Below, in pieces: positions 1 to 8,964 of a DNA stretch of 64,000 nt. Numbering within the stretch: position 1 is the stretch's first letter; every line of letters begins with the position of its first letter. This DNA comes from JAGOUU01 sp964609155 (GTDB lineage Bacteria; Pseudomonadota; Gammaproteobacteria; JAGOUU01), in NCBI GenBank assembly GCA_964609155.1, contig CAZSRF010000001.1:1-64000 (forward strand). The letters are read 5' to 3'. The position numbers were made by a program, and so were the translations under genes. A model generated the notes under the pieces. The model worked only from the letters and a program-made list of their open reading frames with translations. It did not search any database and had not been told where the DNA came from.

Positions 1-29
1 CTTTTTAAAAATTGAGCCCCCATCACTAG

Positions 30-635
30 TTATGGCCTAGGGGCTGAGCTATTACCAATTAATTTTTCAGCAAACACTATCCTGTAGCTTCCAGCCTGAC
101 CAAGTAAATCACCCACGACATCACTTCTTGACCATTTTGTAACTTTGAATCTGCCTACAGGAACATCTGCAGTTGCAATACTAGCAGAATCTGGTATTGG
201 TAACTTATTTTTATAAAAACTATACAGTGTTCCCCAAGTATAAATTTGAACTTTAATACCTTCACCAGACAAAAACCAACGTCCTCTTTCATAAGTCACA
301 TTTCCATCCGTTTGAACTACAGGGAGCATGCTCCCATTCACAATTCTAAGCAAGATAAGATTTTGAACTACCGATTGTTGTATCTCACGATTTGCATCAT
401 CTAAAATATAATAGCTCTCTCCTCTTCGATAAACGCTTATTGTAAATTCTGTACATTCAGCTTCAGACAATAATCCTTTGTCAATTAAATGCTTTATAAC
501 AATAAGTCTTTGATCACCTTCATTGCCTAACAAACCACCTACAACTTCCTCAGGACTAAATCGCGTTGTTGAAACAGTCCGTTTCCGAGGAACAGTTCTT
601 ATTCCTGTTTTTACTACTTTTCTAGTAGATGACAT
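30..635 (-). CDS. Hypothetical protein with internal duplication
   Basis: A 201-residue protein I cannot assign to a family. The ATG at 635 starts a basic, Ser/Thr-rich N-terminus of about 25 residues. A segment around residues 26-55 (FSPEEVVGGLLG, then a helix ending in KHLI) recurs near the C-terminus at about 168-195 (SRSDVVGDLLGQAG, ending in EKLI), so the protein seems to carry two copies of a ~28-residue VVxxLLG unit around a central beta-rich part. No signal peptide or membrane segment is visible. It is monocistronic, with a divergence-free AT-rich gap to the recombinase-like gene. Function unknown. Confidence 0.6.
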   Translation of the reverse strand: MSSTRKVVKTGIRTVPRKRTVSTTRFSPEEVVGGLLGNEGDQRLIVIKHLIDKGLLSEAECTEFTISVYRRGESYYILDDANREIQQSVVQNLILLRIVNGSMLPVVQTDGNVTYERGRWFLSGEGIKVQIYTWGTLYSFYKNKLPIPDSASIATADVPVGRFKVTKWSRSDVVGDLLGQAGSYRIVFAEKLIGNSSAPRP

Positions 636-748
636 ACTATATTCTCATTTGCTTATCTAATAAGTTGGAATATTGTATACAAAACAAACTGTCCCAGCAA
701 GACTATAATTTAACTATTAACCTAGCTGTTTAGATATGATTAACGAAA

Positions 749-1933
749 TTATTTATTTTCTCTAATAACGCTGATTAAAACGGGGTTGCTGTAAACTTTT
801 GCAGCATACGTGTCTTTATTTGTATTATATTCTCTTAAAGCTTTTAGAAGAGTTTCTTGAGCTATCGCATCGTAAGATAATTGCAATCTATTATCTAAGC
901 GCTTTAATAATTCTTCAATACATTTAGCATTCCATTGTGTAGGAGCATGAGGGGCTGAATGATAGCTAGTAGGCAATAGGGCCCGTGGAACCGAATAACT
1001 ATCTTTATTTAAATGATTAGCTATATCATCTAAACTTTGTCCTTGAGTAACATCATTATGTACTTTTGCAGCAACACGTTGCATAAAATCATAAAGTTCT
1101 ATTACAGCATCTATAGTTTGATGACGTTCTTTGGAAGTATTTAACAAATGCTCTGTCCAAGCTTCATTAGGTTGTGAGGGAGACTTATAATTTGATTCAT
1201 TTAACGCGGAAATCAAATCAGAGGCAGAATAACCTCTATAGTTTCGTTTTTCTATTTCAGTTGAAAGATCTAAAGCAGCATTATTTACAGCCACACGTTT
1301 TAAAACCTTTTGTAATTGACTTAAAACCCATTTGCCACCTTCTGGTGCGAGAATACCAGCCTGGTTCAGTTCATTTACCATTTTACGTTGTGAGTATCCT
1401 TTTTGAACATACTCTGCAATAATCGGCTCTAGTAATAAAGCAAAAAAAACAGAATTTTCTGTTTTGATTTTATTAAAAGGTAAAATAGCATTCGCTGCAT
1501 TTGGATTACCTAACCTACGATTAGTAAGTTTTAGACCCTTTTTAATATTAGCTGAATGTTGTTTACTTTGCTGAGAAACATATTGTCGCACAACCGATAA
1601 CTGCTTATCTACGCAAACAAAGTCTAAGTTTGGTGTAGCTAATAAGTTAGAAAATTCCTCTTGATTAATTAACCCATTGAGCTTTACAATAACTAGCTTA
1701 GCATGATGCGTCACACAATAGTCTACAGCCTTAGCTAGCTCAGGAAAATGTTTAGGTTTTGACTTCTTAAGATAACTATCAACAAATTCACACGAAACTT
1801 CTAAAGAACGTGATTGGTTAGCCAACCAGTTGCTGAATTCGTTTTTTTGCTGCTCGAGCTTACTGCCTTGGTTATTAGAAACTACATTGGTCCAATAATA
1901 AACCGCTAATTTGGTTTTTTCTACACTTTCCAT
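749..1933 (-). CDS. Degenerate serine-recombinase-like protein
   Basis: A 394-residue protein with the layout of a large serine recombinase. Residues 8-110 resemble the resolvase catalytic domain (YYWTNVVSNNQ near 12-22, VIVKLNGL near 81-88). Residues 131-144 (KKGLKLTNRRLGNP) match the linker that follows the catalytic domain in such recombinases. Residues 165-212 (YSQRKMVNELNQAGI, then GGKWVLSQLQKVLKR) match the DNA-binding recombinase helix-turn-helix. The catalytic Arg two residues before the nucleophilic Ser in YxRxS is Val here, and the usual SR motif after the KLDRLSR-like strand is absent. I infer a domesticated or inactive recombinase that may still bind DNA. The remaining ~180 residues match nothing I recognise. 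Confidence 0.6.
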   Translation of the reverse strand: MESVEKTKLAVYYWTNVVSNNQGSKLEQQKNEFSNWLANQSRSLEVSCEFVDSYLKKSKPKHFPELAKAVDYCVTHHAKLVIVKLNGLINQEEFSNLLATPNLDFVCVDKQLSVVRQYVSQQSKQHSANIKKGLKLTNRRLGNPNAANAILPFNKIKTENSVFFALLLEPIIAEYVQKGYSQRKMVNELNQAGILAPEGGKWVLSQLQKVLKRVAVNNAALDLSTEIEKRNYRGYSASDLISALNESNYKSPSQPNEAWTEHLLNTSKERHQTIDAVIELYDFMQRVAAKVHNDVTQGQSLDDIANHLNKDSYSVPRALLPTSYHSAPHAPTQWNAKCIEELLKRLDNRLQLSYDAIAQETLLKALREYNTNKDTYAAKVYSNPVLISVIRENK

Positions 1934-2080
1934 AGCCTAAAGAATCCTCTTTGTAAGTTTCTAGAACATATAAATAATAATACTTTTTATTATATACTAA
2001 TATACGTATTCTATAACCAAGACTATAGATATGACAATAGACAATAGATAATAATAACCATAGTAACTTAATTTATTAAA

Positions 2081-2875
2081 TTACTTAATATTGAGCCAAG
2101 TCCCTGATCTGGCCCATCTAATATTTTTCCAATTGAACTGATCCCAGCTAAGCCAAATCAATACTGCTTTACCTTCAAAATTATATTCAGGCACAAACCC
2201 CCAATAACGACTATCATCACTATTGTCGCGATTATCGCCCATCATAAAATAAAAGCCCTCTGGCACTGTCAAGTGAAACTCCTGGCTATGTACAGCGTCA
2301 TTAGTAAAAATCTCATGTTTTATGCCAAATATTTCTTCTATCTGCTTTTTTACCCCCCAATGATTAACACCATCATTAGTATCTGTAGTGTTTTCCACAA
2401 ATTGATATTTTGCTGGTATACCATTTACAGTTAATTTTTTATCAACATAGTCAACCTTATCGCCCGGAATACCTATAACTCTTTTAACCATCCATGTCTT
2501 GCTATCAATAGGTGTTCTGAAAATTGCTATCTCACCATTTTGAGGTAATCCGTTAGGCAGTATCTTCGTACCCCAGACTGGTAAACGTAAGCCATAGATA
2601 AATTTATTAGAAATGATAAAATCTCCTGGCAATACTGTAGGCTCTAGAGAGCCTGTTGGGACTTTAAATGGCTCAAATATAAAAGAACGTAAAACTAGAA
2701 CAAATAATAATAATGGGAAAAAAGATTGTGCATAATCAAGCAATCTTGACACTCGTGGTGTAGGCAAGCCTCTCTTTTTGTAATAAACATAACAATATAT
2801 TTTATCAACTAAAACTATCGCTCCCGATGCAATGGTGCCAGTTAAAATCACAAAAGGAAAATCTATGTTTATCAT
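2081..2875 (-). CDS. lepB: Signal peptidase I
   Basis: A 264-residue inner-membrane leader peptidase that removes signal peptides from exported pre-proteins. Two N-terminal membrane segments (about 6-30 and 50-70) precede the catalytic box PTGSLEPTVLPGDFI with nucleophile Ser76; most relatives have GSM here. The general-base Lys131 lies in MVKRVIGIPGD, and the GDNRDNSDDSRYWG signature is at 213-226. All catalytic parts are present, so the enzyme should be active. It starts 7 nt after the 142-residue membrane gene upstream, indicating an operon. The common partners rnc and era are not next to it. Confidence 0.95.
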   Translation of the reverse strand: MINIDFPFVILTGTIASGAIVLVDKIYCYVYYKKRGLPTPRVSRLLDYAQSFFPLLLFVLVLRSFIFEPFKVPTGSLEPTVLPGDFIISNKFIYGLRLPVWGTKILPNGLPQNGEIAIFRTPIDSKTWMVKRVIGIPGDKVDYVDKKLTVNGIPAKYQFVENTTDTNDGVNHWGVKKQIEEIFGIKHEIFTNDAVHSQEFHLTVPEGFYFMMGDNRDNSDDSRYWGFVPEYNFEGKAVLIWLSWDQFNWKNIRWARSGTWLNIK

Positions 2876-2882
2876 ATTGTAT

Positions 2883-3311
2883 CTAATCTTTTAACGCTGA
2901 CGCTTGGATACGAAAAACTCTGTTACCGGTATTAAACCACTCAGAAGCCATCATCCCCTCTACTAATAATTTATTAGCTCCTGCTTGTCCTGCTAGGCTT
3001 TTAGCTTGCTCTATGGCACTACTTTGCAGTACAAACTTATCAACATCTGGTAAATAAGGCATTGTAATAGTTATTGAACCAATTTTTTTATATAAAAAAT
3101 AATTATCGAAATGATTATTTGATATTAGTTTCACATCCTCAGCCTTTACAGACTTCAAACCAGTAACTTCAGGTAAATACATAGCCCGCGTAACGATTTG
3201 AGTATGTGGACGTAAAAAGTGTAATAACCCTATGATTAAAACTAATACCACCCATGAAATCACATCACGAATATAATCAGGGGCGTTATTCATTGAGTTC
3301 TCTGTTTGCAT
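2883..3311 (-). CDS. Small membrane-anchored hypothetical protein upstream of lepB
   Basis: A 142-residue protein with one hydrophobic segment (about 15-33, ISWVVLVLIIGLLHFL) followed by a soluble domain. The soluble part has a beta strand-helix pattern ending in LAGQAGANKLLVEGM, which looks like the small alpha/beta domains of periplasmic stress proteins, but I cannot name the family. Its position upstream of lepB is where many gammaproteobacteria carry other small membrane proteins. It is very likely cotranscribed with lepB (7-nt gap). Confidence 0.65.
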   Translation of the reverse strand: MQTENSMNNAPDYIRDVISWVVLVLIIGLLHFLRPHTQIVTRAMYLPEVTGLKSVKAEDVKLISNNHFDNYFLYKKIGSITITMPYLPDVDKFVLQSSAIEQAKSLAGQAGANKLLVEGMMASEWFNTGNRVFRIQASALKD

Positions 3312-3364
3312 TGTTTCATCCCAATCTAGACTTGTATAGTATATATTACGCTCTATAAATTCAA

Positions 3365-5365
3365 CTATTTAAGTTCATCAAGATTTAAAAAATAATCTAG
3401 GGTATGTGGATTTGCTAACACTTGCTTATTTTTTACTTCTCTACCGGATATAATGTTTTTTACAACTAACTCCATTAATTTACCACTTGCAGTCTTAGGT
3501 AATTCAGGAACCTGAACTATTACTGCAGGAACATGCCTTGGTGAAGCCCCTGTTTTTATTTGCCAAACTATTTTGCTTTTGAGGGTCTGATCTAGCTTTA
3601 CTTTACTAGCTAACACAACAAATAAAACTATTCTCTCGTCATTATTATATGCTTGCCCAACAGCTAAAGATTCAATAACCTCAGGAATTTTTTCAACTTC
3701 TGCATAAATTTCCGCTGTACCTATCCTAACACCAGAAGGGTTCAATACTGCATCAGATCGACCATAAATAATAACACCATGATGTGATGTCAGTTTACCA
3801 TAATCACCATGTGCCCAAATATTCTGATATTTACCAAAATATGCATTATCATAAAGCTGGCCACTAGGATCATTCCAAAAATATAAAGGCATTGAAGGGA
3901 ACGGAGCTGCACATACTAACTCACCTTTTTGTTCTATAATTTCCTGCCCATCATCATTGTAAAATTTTACTGACAACCCAAGACTCCTTGATTGCAACTC
4001 TCCCTTATAAATCGGTACCATTGGATTACCTAAAGCAAAACAACCTAGGATATCTGTACCACCGCTAATTGAACATAAAGCCACTTTGGAGCTAACTTTA
4101 TCATAAATATAATCATATTGTTCTTCTAATAAAGGCGAACCTGTTGAAAACAACGTTTTTAAAGTACTCAGATCATGCGTTTCTTTGGGGACCAAGCCAG
4201 ACTTTTCTAAACTCGAATAATACTTAGCACTGGCACCAAATAGAGTAATTTTGTATTGATCAATTAAATCTAATAGGCTCTGCGCTTTAGGAAAATTAGG
4301 TGCACCATCATAAATTATAACAGTTGCTCCCAACCCTAAAGCACAAATTTGCCAATGCCACATCATCCAACTTGTGGAAGTAAAATAAAAAAACTTATCT
4401 TTATAGGATACATCATGGTGTAATAAATGTTCTTTAAATTGCTCAGTAAGAACACCGCCTGCTCCATGCACAATGCACTTTGGCTTTCCAGTAGTACCTG
4501 AAGAGTACACTATGTACAATGGATCATTATAATCTATAGACGTATAACATGGTTCTTCGCTAGCTTTTGATGTAGCTAAAATATCTGACCAGCAAATAGA
4601 ATTAATATTTAACTCTGCATTATTTATTCTATGATTCTGATGCCCATGATGATTTGTGACATAAATAACAGTTTGTAGATTCTTTTCTTTAAGCTTGTTT
4701 ATAATATTATTATTTTTATCATCACAAGAAAAATATTTATTTTTATAATAATATCCGTCAGTTACAATCAGAACTTTTAAGTCTATTTGTAAAAATCTTT
4801 CTAACACACCATCTTCACCAAAATCTGATGAACAAGCAGTCCAAATTGCACCTATAGAAGTTGTTGCTAACATTGCGATCACAGCTTCACTAATATTTGG
4901 CATAAAACCAGCAACCCTATCCCCAGAAACTATGCCTATTGATCGTAGATAATCTGACAATTTAGCAACATCTGATTTTAATTCTTTTAGTGTATGCTGT
5001 TTGTAATTTCCTTGCTCGTCTAATGCTATTAAAGCAATATAATTTGGCTCTAACTCACTTCTTTTTTTATTATAATTAGAATCTAGTAGATTTTTGGCGA
5101 AGTTAAGTTTTGCCTTATAAAACCATCGATTATTATTGAACTTTAAAGATTTTTTTAAAACACATTTTGCAGGCTCTTCAAAAATAATTTTACTGTATGT
5201 TACAAATTCAGCCCAGAAAATTTCATTATTATTTATAGACCAATTATAGAAATCTTCATAGTTTAAAAATTTTATAGTAAATTTTTTTTCTAAATAGCAA
5301 ATAAATTTATACAAATTACTATTTGTTTTATTTTCAGCAGTGTTTTCCCAAAGAATTTCAGACAT
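3365..5365 (-). CDS. aacS: Acetoacetyl-CoA synthetase
   Basis: A 666-residue acyl-adenylate-forming enzyme that converts acetoacetate, ATP and CoA to acetoacetyl-CoA. The AMP-binding P-loop YSSGTTGKPK is at 287-296. The downstream SWMMWHWQICALGLGA block and the long N-terminal cap (residues 1-90, with FWAEFV-type residues) are typical of acetoacetyl-CoA synthetases rather than acetyl-CoA synthetase. The C-terminal lysine motif PKTASGK (623-629) supplies the catalytic Lys. Length fits the family (about 650). With HMG-CoA lyase and methylcrotonyl-CoA carboxylase in the same window, it probably recovers acetoacetate produced by leucine breakdown. It is transcribed alone. Confidence 0.92.
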   Translation of the reverse strand: MSEILWENTAENKTNSNLYKFICYLEKKFTIKFLNYEDFYNWSINNNEIFWAEFVTYSKIIFEEPAKCVLKKSLKFNNNRWFYKAKLNFAKNLLDSNYNKKRSELEPNYIALIALDEQGNYKQHTLKELKSDVAKLSDYLRSIGIVSGDRVAGFMPNISEAVIAMLATTSIGAIWTACSSDFGEDGVLERFLQIDLKVLIVTDGYYYKNKYFSCDDKNNNIINKLKEKNLQTVIYVTNHHGHQNHRINNAELNINSICWSDILATSKASEEPCYTSIDYNDPLYIVYSSGTTGKPKCIVHGAGGVLTEQFKEHLLHHDVSYKDKFFYFTSTSWMMWHWQICALGLGATVIIYDGAPNFPKAQSLLDLIDQYKITLFGASAKYYSSLEKSGLVPKETHDLSTLKTLFSTGSPLLEEQYDYIYDKVSSKVALCSISGGTDILGCFALGNPMVPIYKGELQSRSLGLSVKFYNDDGQEIIEQKGELVCAAPFPSMPLYFWNDPSGQLYDNAYFGKYQNIWAHGDYGKLTSHHGVIIYGRSDAVLNPSGVRIGTAEIYAEVEKIPEVIESLAVGQAYNNDERIVLFVVLASKVKLDQTLKSKIVWQIKTGASPRHVPAVIVQVPELPKTASGKLMELVVKNIISGREVKNKQVLANPHTLDYFLNLDELK

Positions 5366-5557
5366 GATAGCAGCTTATTCCAATATTTTATTTATTATCA
5401 TCACTCTGTCTAACAATCAAGATTATCACAATGCATTCATTCATGCTAATAATTGTATAAATTATACGTTATATAGCATGCATACCTTGCTTTTTTATTT
5501 TAGCTGAGATATTACTAAGATGTTACCTATTATACATATTCATGGAGGAGATGTATT

Positions 5558-7285
5558 ATGCCTGATACTGTTATATTTCACGGAAGATTACACGAATTAA
5601 TAACTGCAACTACTGCCAGACATTTCAAGATAATGAAAGAGCCTGATTTGCCTGGTTTATCAGAGTTACCAACGACAAGAACTCTTTTTGCTAGATCACG
5701 TTCAACTGAGCATACTATAAGCTTAACTGAAATAGATCGTGTACATTGCGCAAACACCAATATTCTCCGTTCTTATTTAGGTCTACCTAAAGAACATAGA
5801 GTATGGCTATGGTTCGAGCAGACCAAAAACCCCAAAATCTATGACCCTGACTTTTTTCCTTCAATGGATGACATGCAAATTAATCCTTATTATGCAGCAG
5901 AAAGTCGTAACGTTTTACAACTTGCTGCCTACAGAATACCTAATGCTGCATTACAGCAATTAACTTATGTCCATAGTACATTTAATAGTAAATTAACTGA
6001 TGGACCTGGCTACAGTCTACTACTAGTTCACCCTTCGTTAAGAAATGATGATTTATTTCTAAAGTTAGGCTTTAGCTTAAGCCACCGTCAATTTTATTTT
6101 TTACCTGCCGCATCAGCACGAACCGGCCTAACATGGGAGCTTGGACAAGAGCACGAACCATTTTTCACTAAAATGAGCATTCGTAGAGAAGGTAAACCAA
6201 CACCCAAAGATGATCTTGGCTCCTCCTCCATGGAAGAAGGTAAAGTATCTGTCCTAAAAACTGCTGTAATCTTAGGCGATGATGGTTTTGGAACGGCTAA
6301 AGATCAAATTTTTACAGACGAGCGATACATGCAACTTAATCATGAACTTGCTCAAAGTATTGGAGCAAGTTATGGAGTTCTTTTTAGAAGAATCCCTATT
6401 GATCCTTTACGGCGCGGCACAGTTTATATACCATTTTTCTCTTTAGCATCTACACCATCAGATGGTAGCAAACCTATTTTAGTCAAGCTGATTGAAGACT
6501 CAGGATTATCCATAGAAGAGTATTTCAACTCTACTATTTATCAAGGGATTATCAATTTTATTATTCAACAACACCAAACAGGTATTTATCCTGATCATCT
6601 ACATGGTCAAAATTTGCTAACTAGACTAGCAGTGTTTTCTCAAGATTATTCTGATAAAATACATATTTCATGTTTAATTCCAGAAGTTATCTATAGAGAC
6701 GTGAATGATTTAAAAATTCATGCTTATAAAGAGTCTTCAGAATGGATAAAACTTCGACGTCAGCTTGGACAGCCAGAGCCTGTATTGACTCCAGGGGCTT
6801 ATGCTTATTTAGCTTTAACAAATTGCATCAAAACTAGTATAGTGCCTATACTATTTGCTATCGAGCAATGGCAAAAAGATGGAATGTTACTGGATTACAA
6901 ACTTGTAAACCCATCTAATCACACTGATTTGATTTTGCCACTGTTAGTAAAATTCTTGAATTATCTCGAAGAAAACATTTATACCAAAGCTCCAACTGCA
7001 AATAGTGACTATAATACATTATGCGAAGCACTAGCTTTCATGTCTCTTGAAAAAAACATCAATCAAGGCACAAGGAGACAAAGAGACTGGTTAACATCTG
7101 CTTATACTTTATATAATTATTCCGCTATCAAAGCTCGTACTACGAATCCCGTCGTAGATGTCGAACGATACCGTTGGCTTCTACAACATTGTGAGATAGG
7201 TGAAAAAATTTTACGAGACAGAGGACGTGATATTGATGCTCGTCTAGAAGCGCGGATTCGTCCTGTATATACCCCAAGAGTGTAG
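5558..7285 (+). CDS. IucA/IucC-like protein (distant), possible siderophore synthetase relative
   Basis: A 575-residue protein starting at an ATG behind a clear GGAGGAG ribosome site. I see no close family match, but the layout suggests NRPS-independent siderophore synthetases (IucA/IucC). A PAASARTGLT segment (183-192) followed by PFFTKMSIRR resembles their S-RT...KLS active-site block. GIYPDHLHGQNLL (342-354) resembles the late EaHxQN motif, and the length matches (about 580). The early HP motif region is poorly conserved. It has no signal peptide and no siderophore partner genes nearby. It could instead be a divergent family that kept only the fold. A 10-bp hairpin follows the stop codon. 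Confidence 0.5.
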   Translation: MPDTVIFHGRLHELITATTARHFKIMKEPDLPGLSELPTTRTLFARSRSTEHTISLTEIDRVHCANTNILRSYLGLPKEHRVWLWFEQTKNPKIYDPDFFPSMDDMQINPYYAAESRNVLQLAAYRIPNAALQQLTYVHSTFNSKLTDGPGYSLLLVHPSLRNDDLFLKLGFSLSHRQFYFLPAASARTGLTWELGQEHEPFFTKMSIRREGKPTPKDDLGSSSMEEGKVSVLKTAVILGDDGFGTAKDQIFTDERYMQLNHELAQSIGASYGVLFRRIPIDPLRRGTVYIPFFSLASTPSDGSKPILVKLIEDSGLSIEEYFNSTIYQGIINFIIQQHQTGIYPDHLHGQNLLTRLAVFSQDYSDKIHISCLIPEVIYRDVNDLKIHAYKESSEWIKLRRQLGQPEPVLTPGAYAYLALTNCIKTSIVPILFAIEQWQKDGMLLDYKLVNPSNHTDLILPLLVKFLNYLEENIYTKAPTANSDYNTLCEALAFMSLEKNINQGTRRQRDWLTSAYTLYNYSAIKARTTNPVVDVERYRWLLQHCEIGEKILRDRGRDIDARLEARIRPVYTPRV

Positions 7286-7291
7286 CTATTA

Positions 7292-7320
7292 AATGCGATT
7301 GTACATATCTCAATCGCATT
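7292..7320. terminator. Bidirectional hairpin between convergent genes
   Basis: Perfect 10-bp inverted repeat (AATGCGATTG / CAATCGCATT) with a 9-nt loop, between the convergent stops of the IucA/IucC-like gene and the HMG-CoA lyase gene. The flanking T-rich run is weak, so termination is inferred. Confidence 0.6.
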
Positions 7321-7331
7321 ATTCTTGAATC

Positions 7332-8249
7332 TTAAACTCTATCAAAAGTCTGCAAAGAAATTTTTGATCTAGGTATAATATTTAATTTTTTACAAATATA
7401 ATGACCTGCAGCAATTAATTTGTCTAAATCAATATCTGTTTTAATATCCAAACCATTTAACATATATACTAAATCTTCTGTAGCTAAATTACCTGATGCT
7501 CCTTTAGCATACGGACACCCACCAAGACCAGCTACAGCAGCATCTATAATTTCAACCCCCATCTCAAGTGCTGTATATACATTGACCAAAGCCTGGCCAT
7601 AAGTGTCATGAAAATGTACCGCTATTTTATTCATTGGTATTACTTCACTAACATGTCTAATTAATTCTTTTACTCCTATTATTGTACCAGATCCAATAGT
7701 GTCGCCTAGTGATATTTCTGAACAACCTAACTTATATAATTTTTTACTAATTTCAACTATTTTCTTTATACTAACTTTATTTTCATAAGGGCAACCTAAG
7801 ACGCAAGAAATATAGCCACGGACATTTATTTTATTTTCTATACTTGCTTTAATAACTGGCTCAAAACGTTTAATACTTTCTGAGATAGTACAATTAATAT
7901 TTTTTTGGCAAAACGACTCAGAAGCAGCGGTAAACACAGCAATTGTATCCAATTTGGTTACTGTTGAATGATGCAAAATGCTTTCTAAGCCCTTTAAATT
8001 TGGCACCAACACTGAATAATTGACTTGATGAACCGCAGATTTAGCATTTAACAAACTTACGACTTTATTGGTATCTGCCATTTGGGGAATCCACACTGGA
8101 GAGACAAATGATCCAATTTCTATATCAGTTAGACCTGTTGTTGACAAGCGATTAATAAATTCTGCTTTTATTGTTGCATCCAATATAGTATCTTCATTTT
8201 GCAGTCCATCACGAGGGCCAACTTCCACTATTTTAACTTTTGCTATCAT
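7332..8249 (-). CDS. mvaB: Hydroxymethylglutaryl-CoA lyase
   Basis: A 305-residue TIM-barrel lyase that cleaves HMG-CoA to acetoacetate and acetyl-CoA, the last step of leucine degradation. The N-terminal GPRDGLQNE motif (11-19) provides the metal and substrate contacts. The VHFHDTYGQAL strand gives the metal-binding His residues, and the signature GLGGCPYAKGASGN near 241-254 contains the catalytic Cys loop, followed by ATEDLVYML. Length fits bacterial MvaB/LiuE (about 300). It stands alone rather than in a liu operon. Related pathway genes lie at 3.4-5.4 kb and at the right end of the window. Confidence 0.95.
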   Translation of the reverse strand: MIAKVKIVEVGPRDGLQNEDTILDATIKAEFINRLSTTGLTDIEIGSFVSPVWIPQMADTNKVVSLLNAKSAVHQVNYSVLVPNLKGLESILHHSTVTKLDTIAVFTAASESFCQKNINCTISESIKRFEPVIKASIENKINVRGYISCVLGCPYENKVSIKKIVEISKKLYKLGCSEISLGDTIGSGTIIGVKELIRHVSEVIPMNKIAVHFHDTYGQALVNVYTALEMGVEIIDAAVAGLGGCPYAKGASGNLATEDLVYMLNGLDIKTDIDLDKLIAAGHYICKKLNIIPRSKISLQTFDRV

Positions 8250-8331
8250 TCTTAAGATCCATTTAAATTTAAACTTAAGATTTCTGGTTAAGCTCAGATT
8301 AACATAGGTGGAGTAATGATTGAATAAGCAA

Positions 8332-8366
8332 GAAAAAAAATGGCAATAAACCCGCGCTTATTGCCA
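8332..8366 (-). terminator. Rho-independent terminator for the low-complexity gene
   Basis: On the minus strand a perfect 9-bp stem (TGGCAATAA / TTATTGCCA) with a GC-rich 8-nt loop is followed directly by an 8-T run interrupted only afterwards. It lies 26 nt past the stop codon of the gene at 8393-8725. Confidence 0.88.
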
Positions 8367-8392
8367 TTGTCAAAAAACCAGATTAATTACAA

Positions 8393-8725
8393 TTAACGTC
8401 TGCGACCAGCATTTGTTCTTGAAGTGGCCTTCGATTTGGCATCAGCAGTTGCTTTCGCAGCAGCGCCTGTTGTAGCACCTGTTGTAGCAGTAGAAGTAGC
8501 ATTGGTAGTACCATTTGAACTGGCTGTAACATTAGCATTAACATTGCTGTTGCTTGCTTTTGCATTATTAGCACCAGCCGCACCAGCGCTACCAGTTAAT
8601 CCACCGCTGCCAGCTTTGCTATTGTTATTAGCTGTAGTAACAGCTTTAACACTCGACGAATTTGTAGAGCCCGATGGTTGCTGAGCACTCATGCGCACTG
8701 CTCTTTTGACCGTATTTCCTGACAT
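8393..8725 (-). CDS. Low-complexity Ser/Thr/Asn/Ala/Gly-rich protein
   Basis: About 110 residues from the ATG at 8725, chosen because a TAGGAGATG ribosome site sits just upstream; an earlier in-frame ATG at 8767 lacks one. Beyond a short basic N-terminus (KRAVRMS) the protein is almost wholly Ala, Thr, Asn, Ser and Gly, in TTGATTGA-like runs, and it ends in a basic patch (NAGRRR). It is predicted to be disordered and has no signal peptide or recognised domain. The strong terminator and ribosome site argue that it is a real gene. Function unknown; basic ends could suit nucleic-acid binding. Confidence 0.6.
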   Translation of the reverse strand: MSGNTVKRAVRMSAQQPSGSTNSSSVKAVTTANNNSKAGSGGLTGSAGAAGANNAKASNSNVNANVTASSNGTTNATSTATTGATTGAAAKATADAKSKATSRTNAGRRR

Positions 8726-8964
8726 ATTACATCTCCTACTTACATCAAATTTACACCATTTTATCATATAATTTTATTGGGTTCAATAACTTCTTTTGTC
8801 TTCTTTTTTTTGATTTAACTTGCTGTTTTTAAAGGTTTTTTATATACCGCCCTTTTACACTCTAGCTTCACTCACTTGCATTCGCAGATAAAAATTAATT
8901 TTGTTGAACTAATTTGACGTTCTCTAGTCCAAGAGTATCGGCTGGGTATGAGAGGCGATGCACC

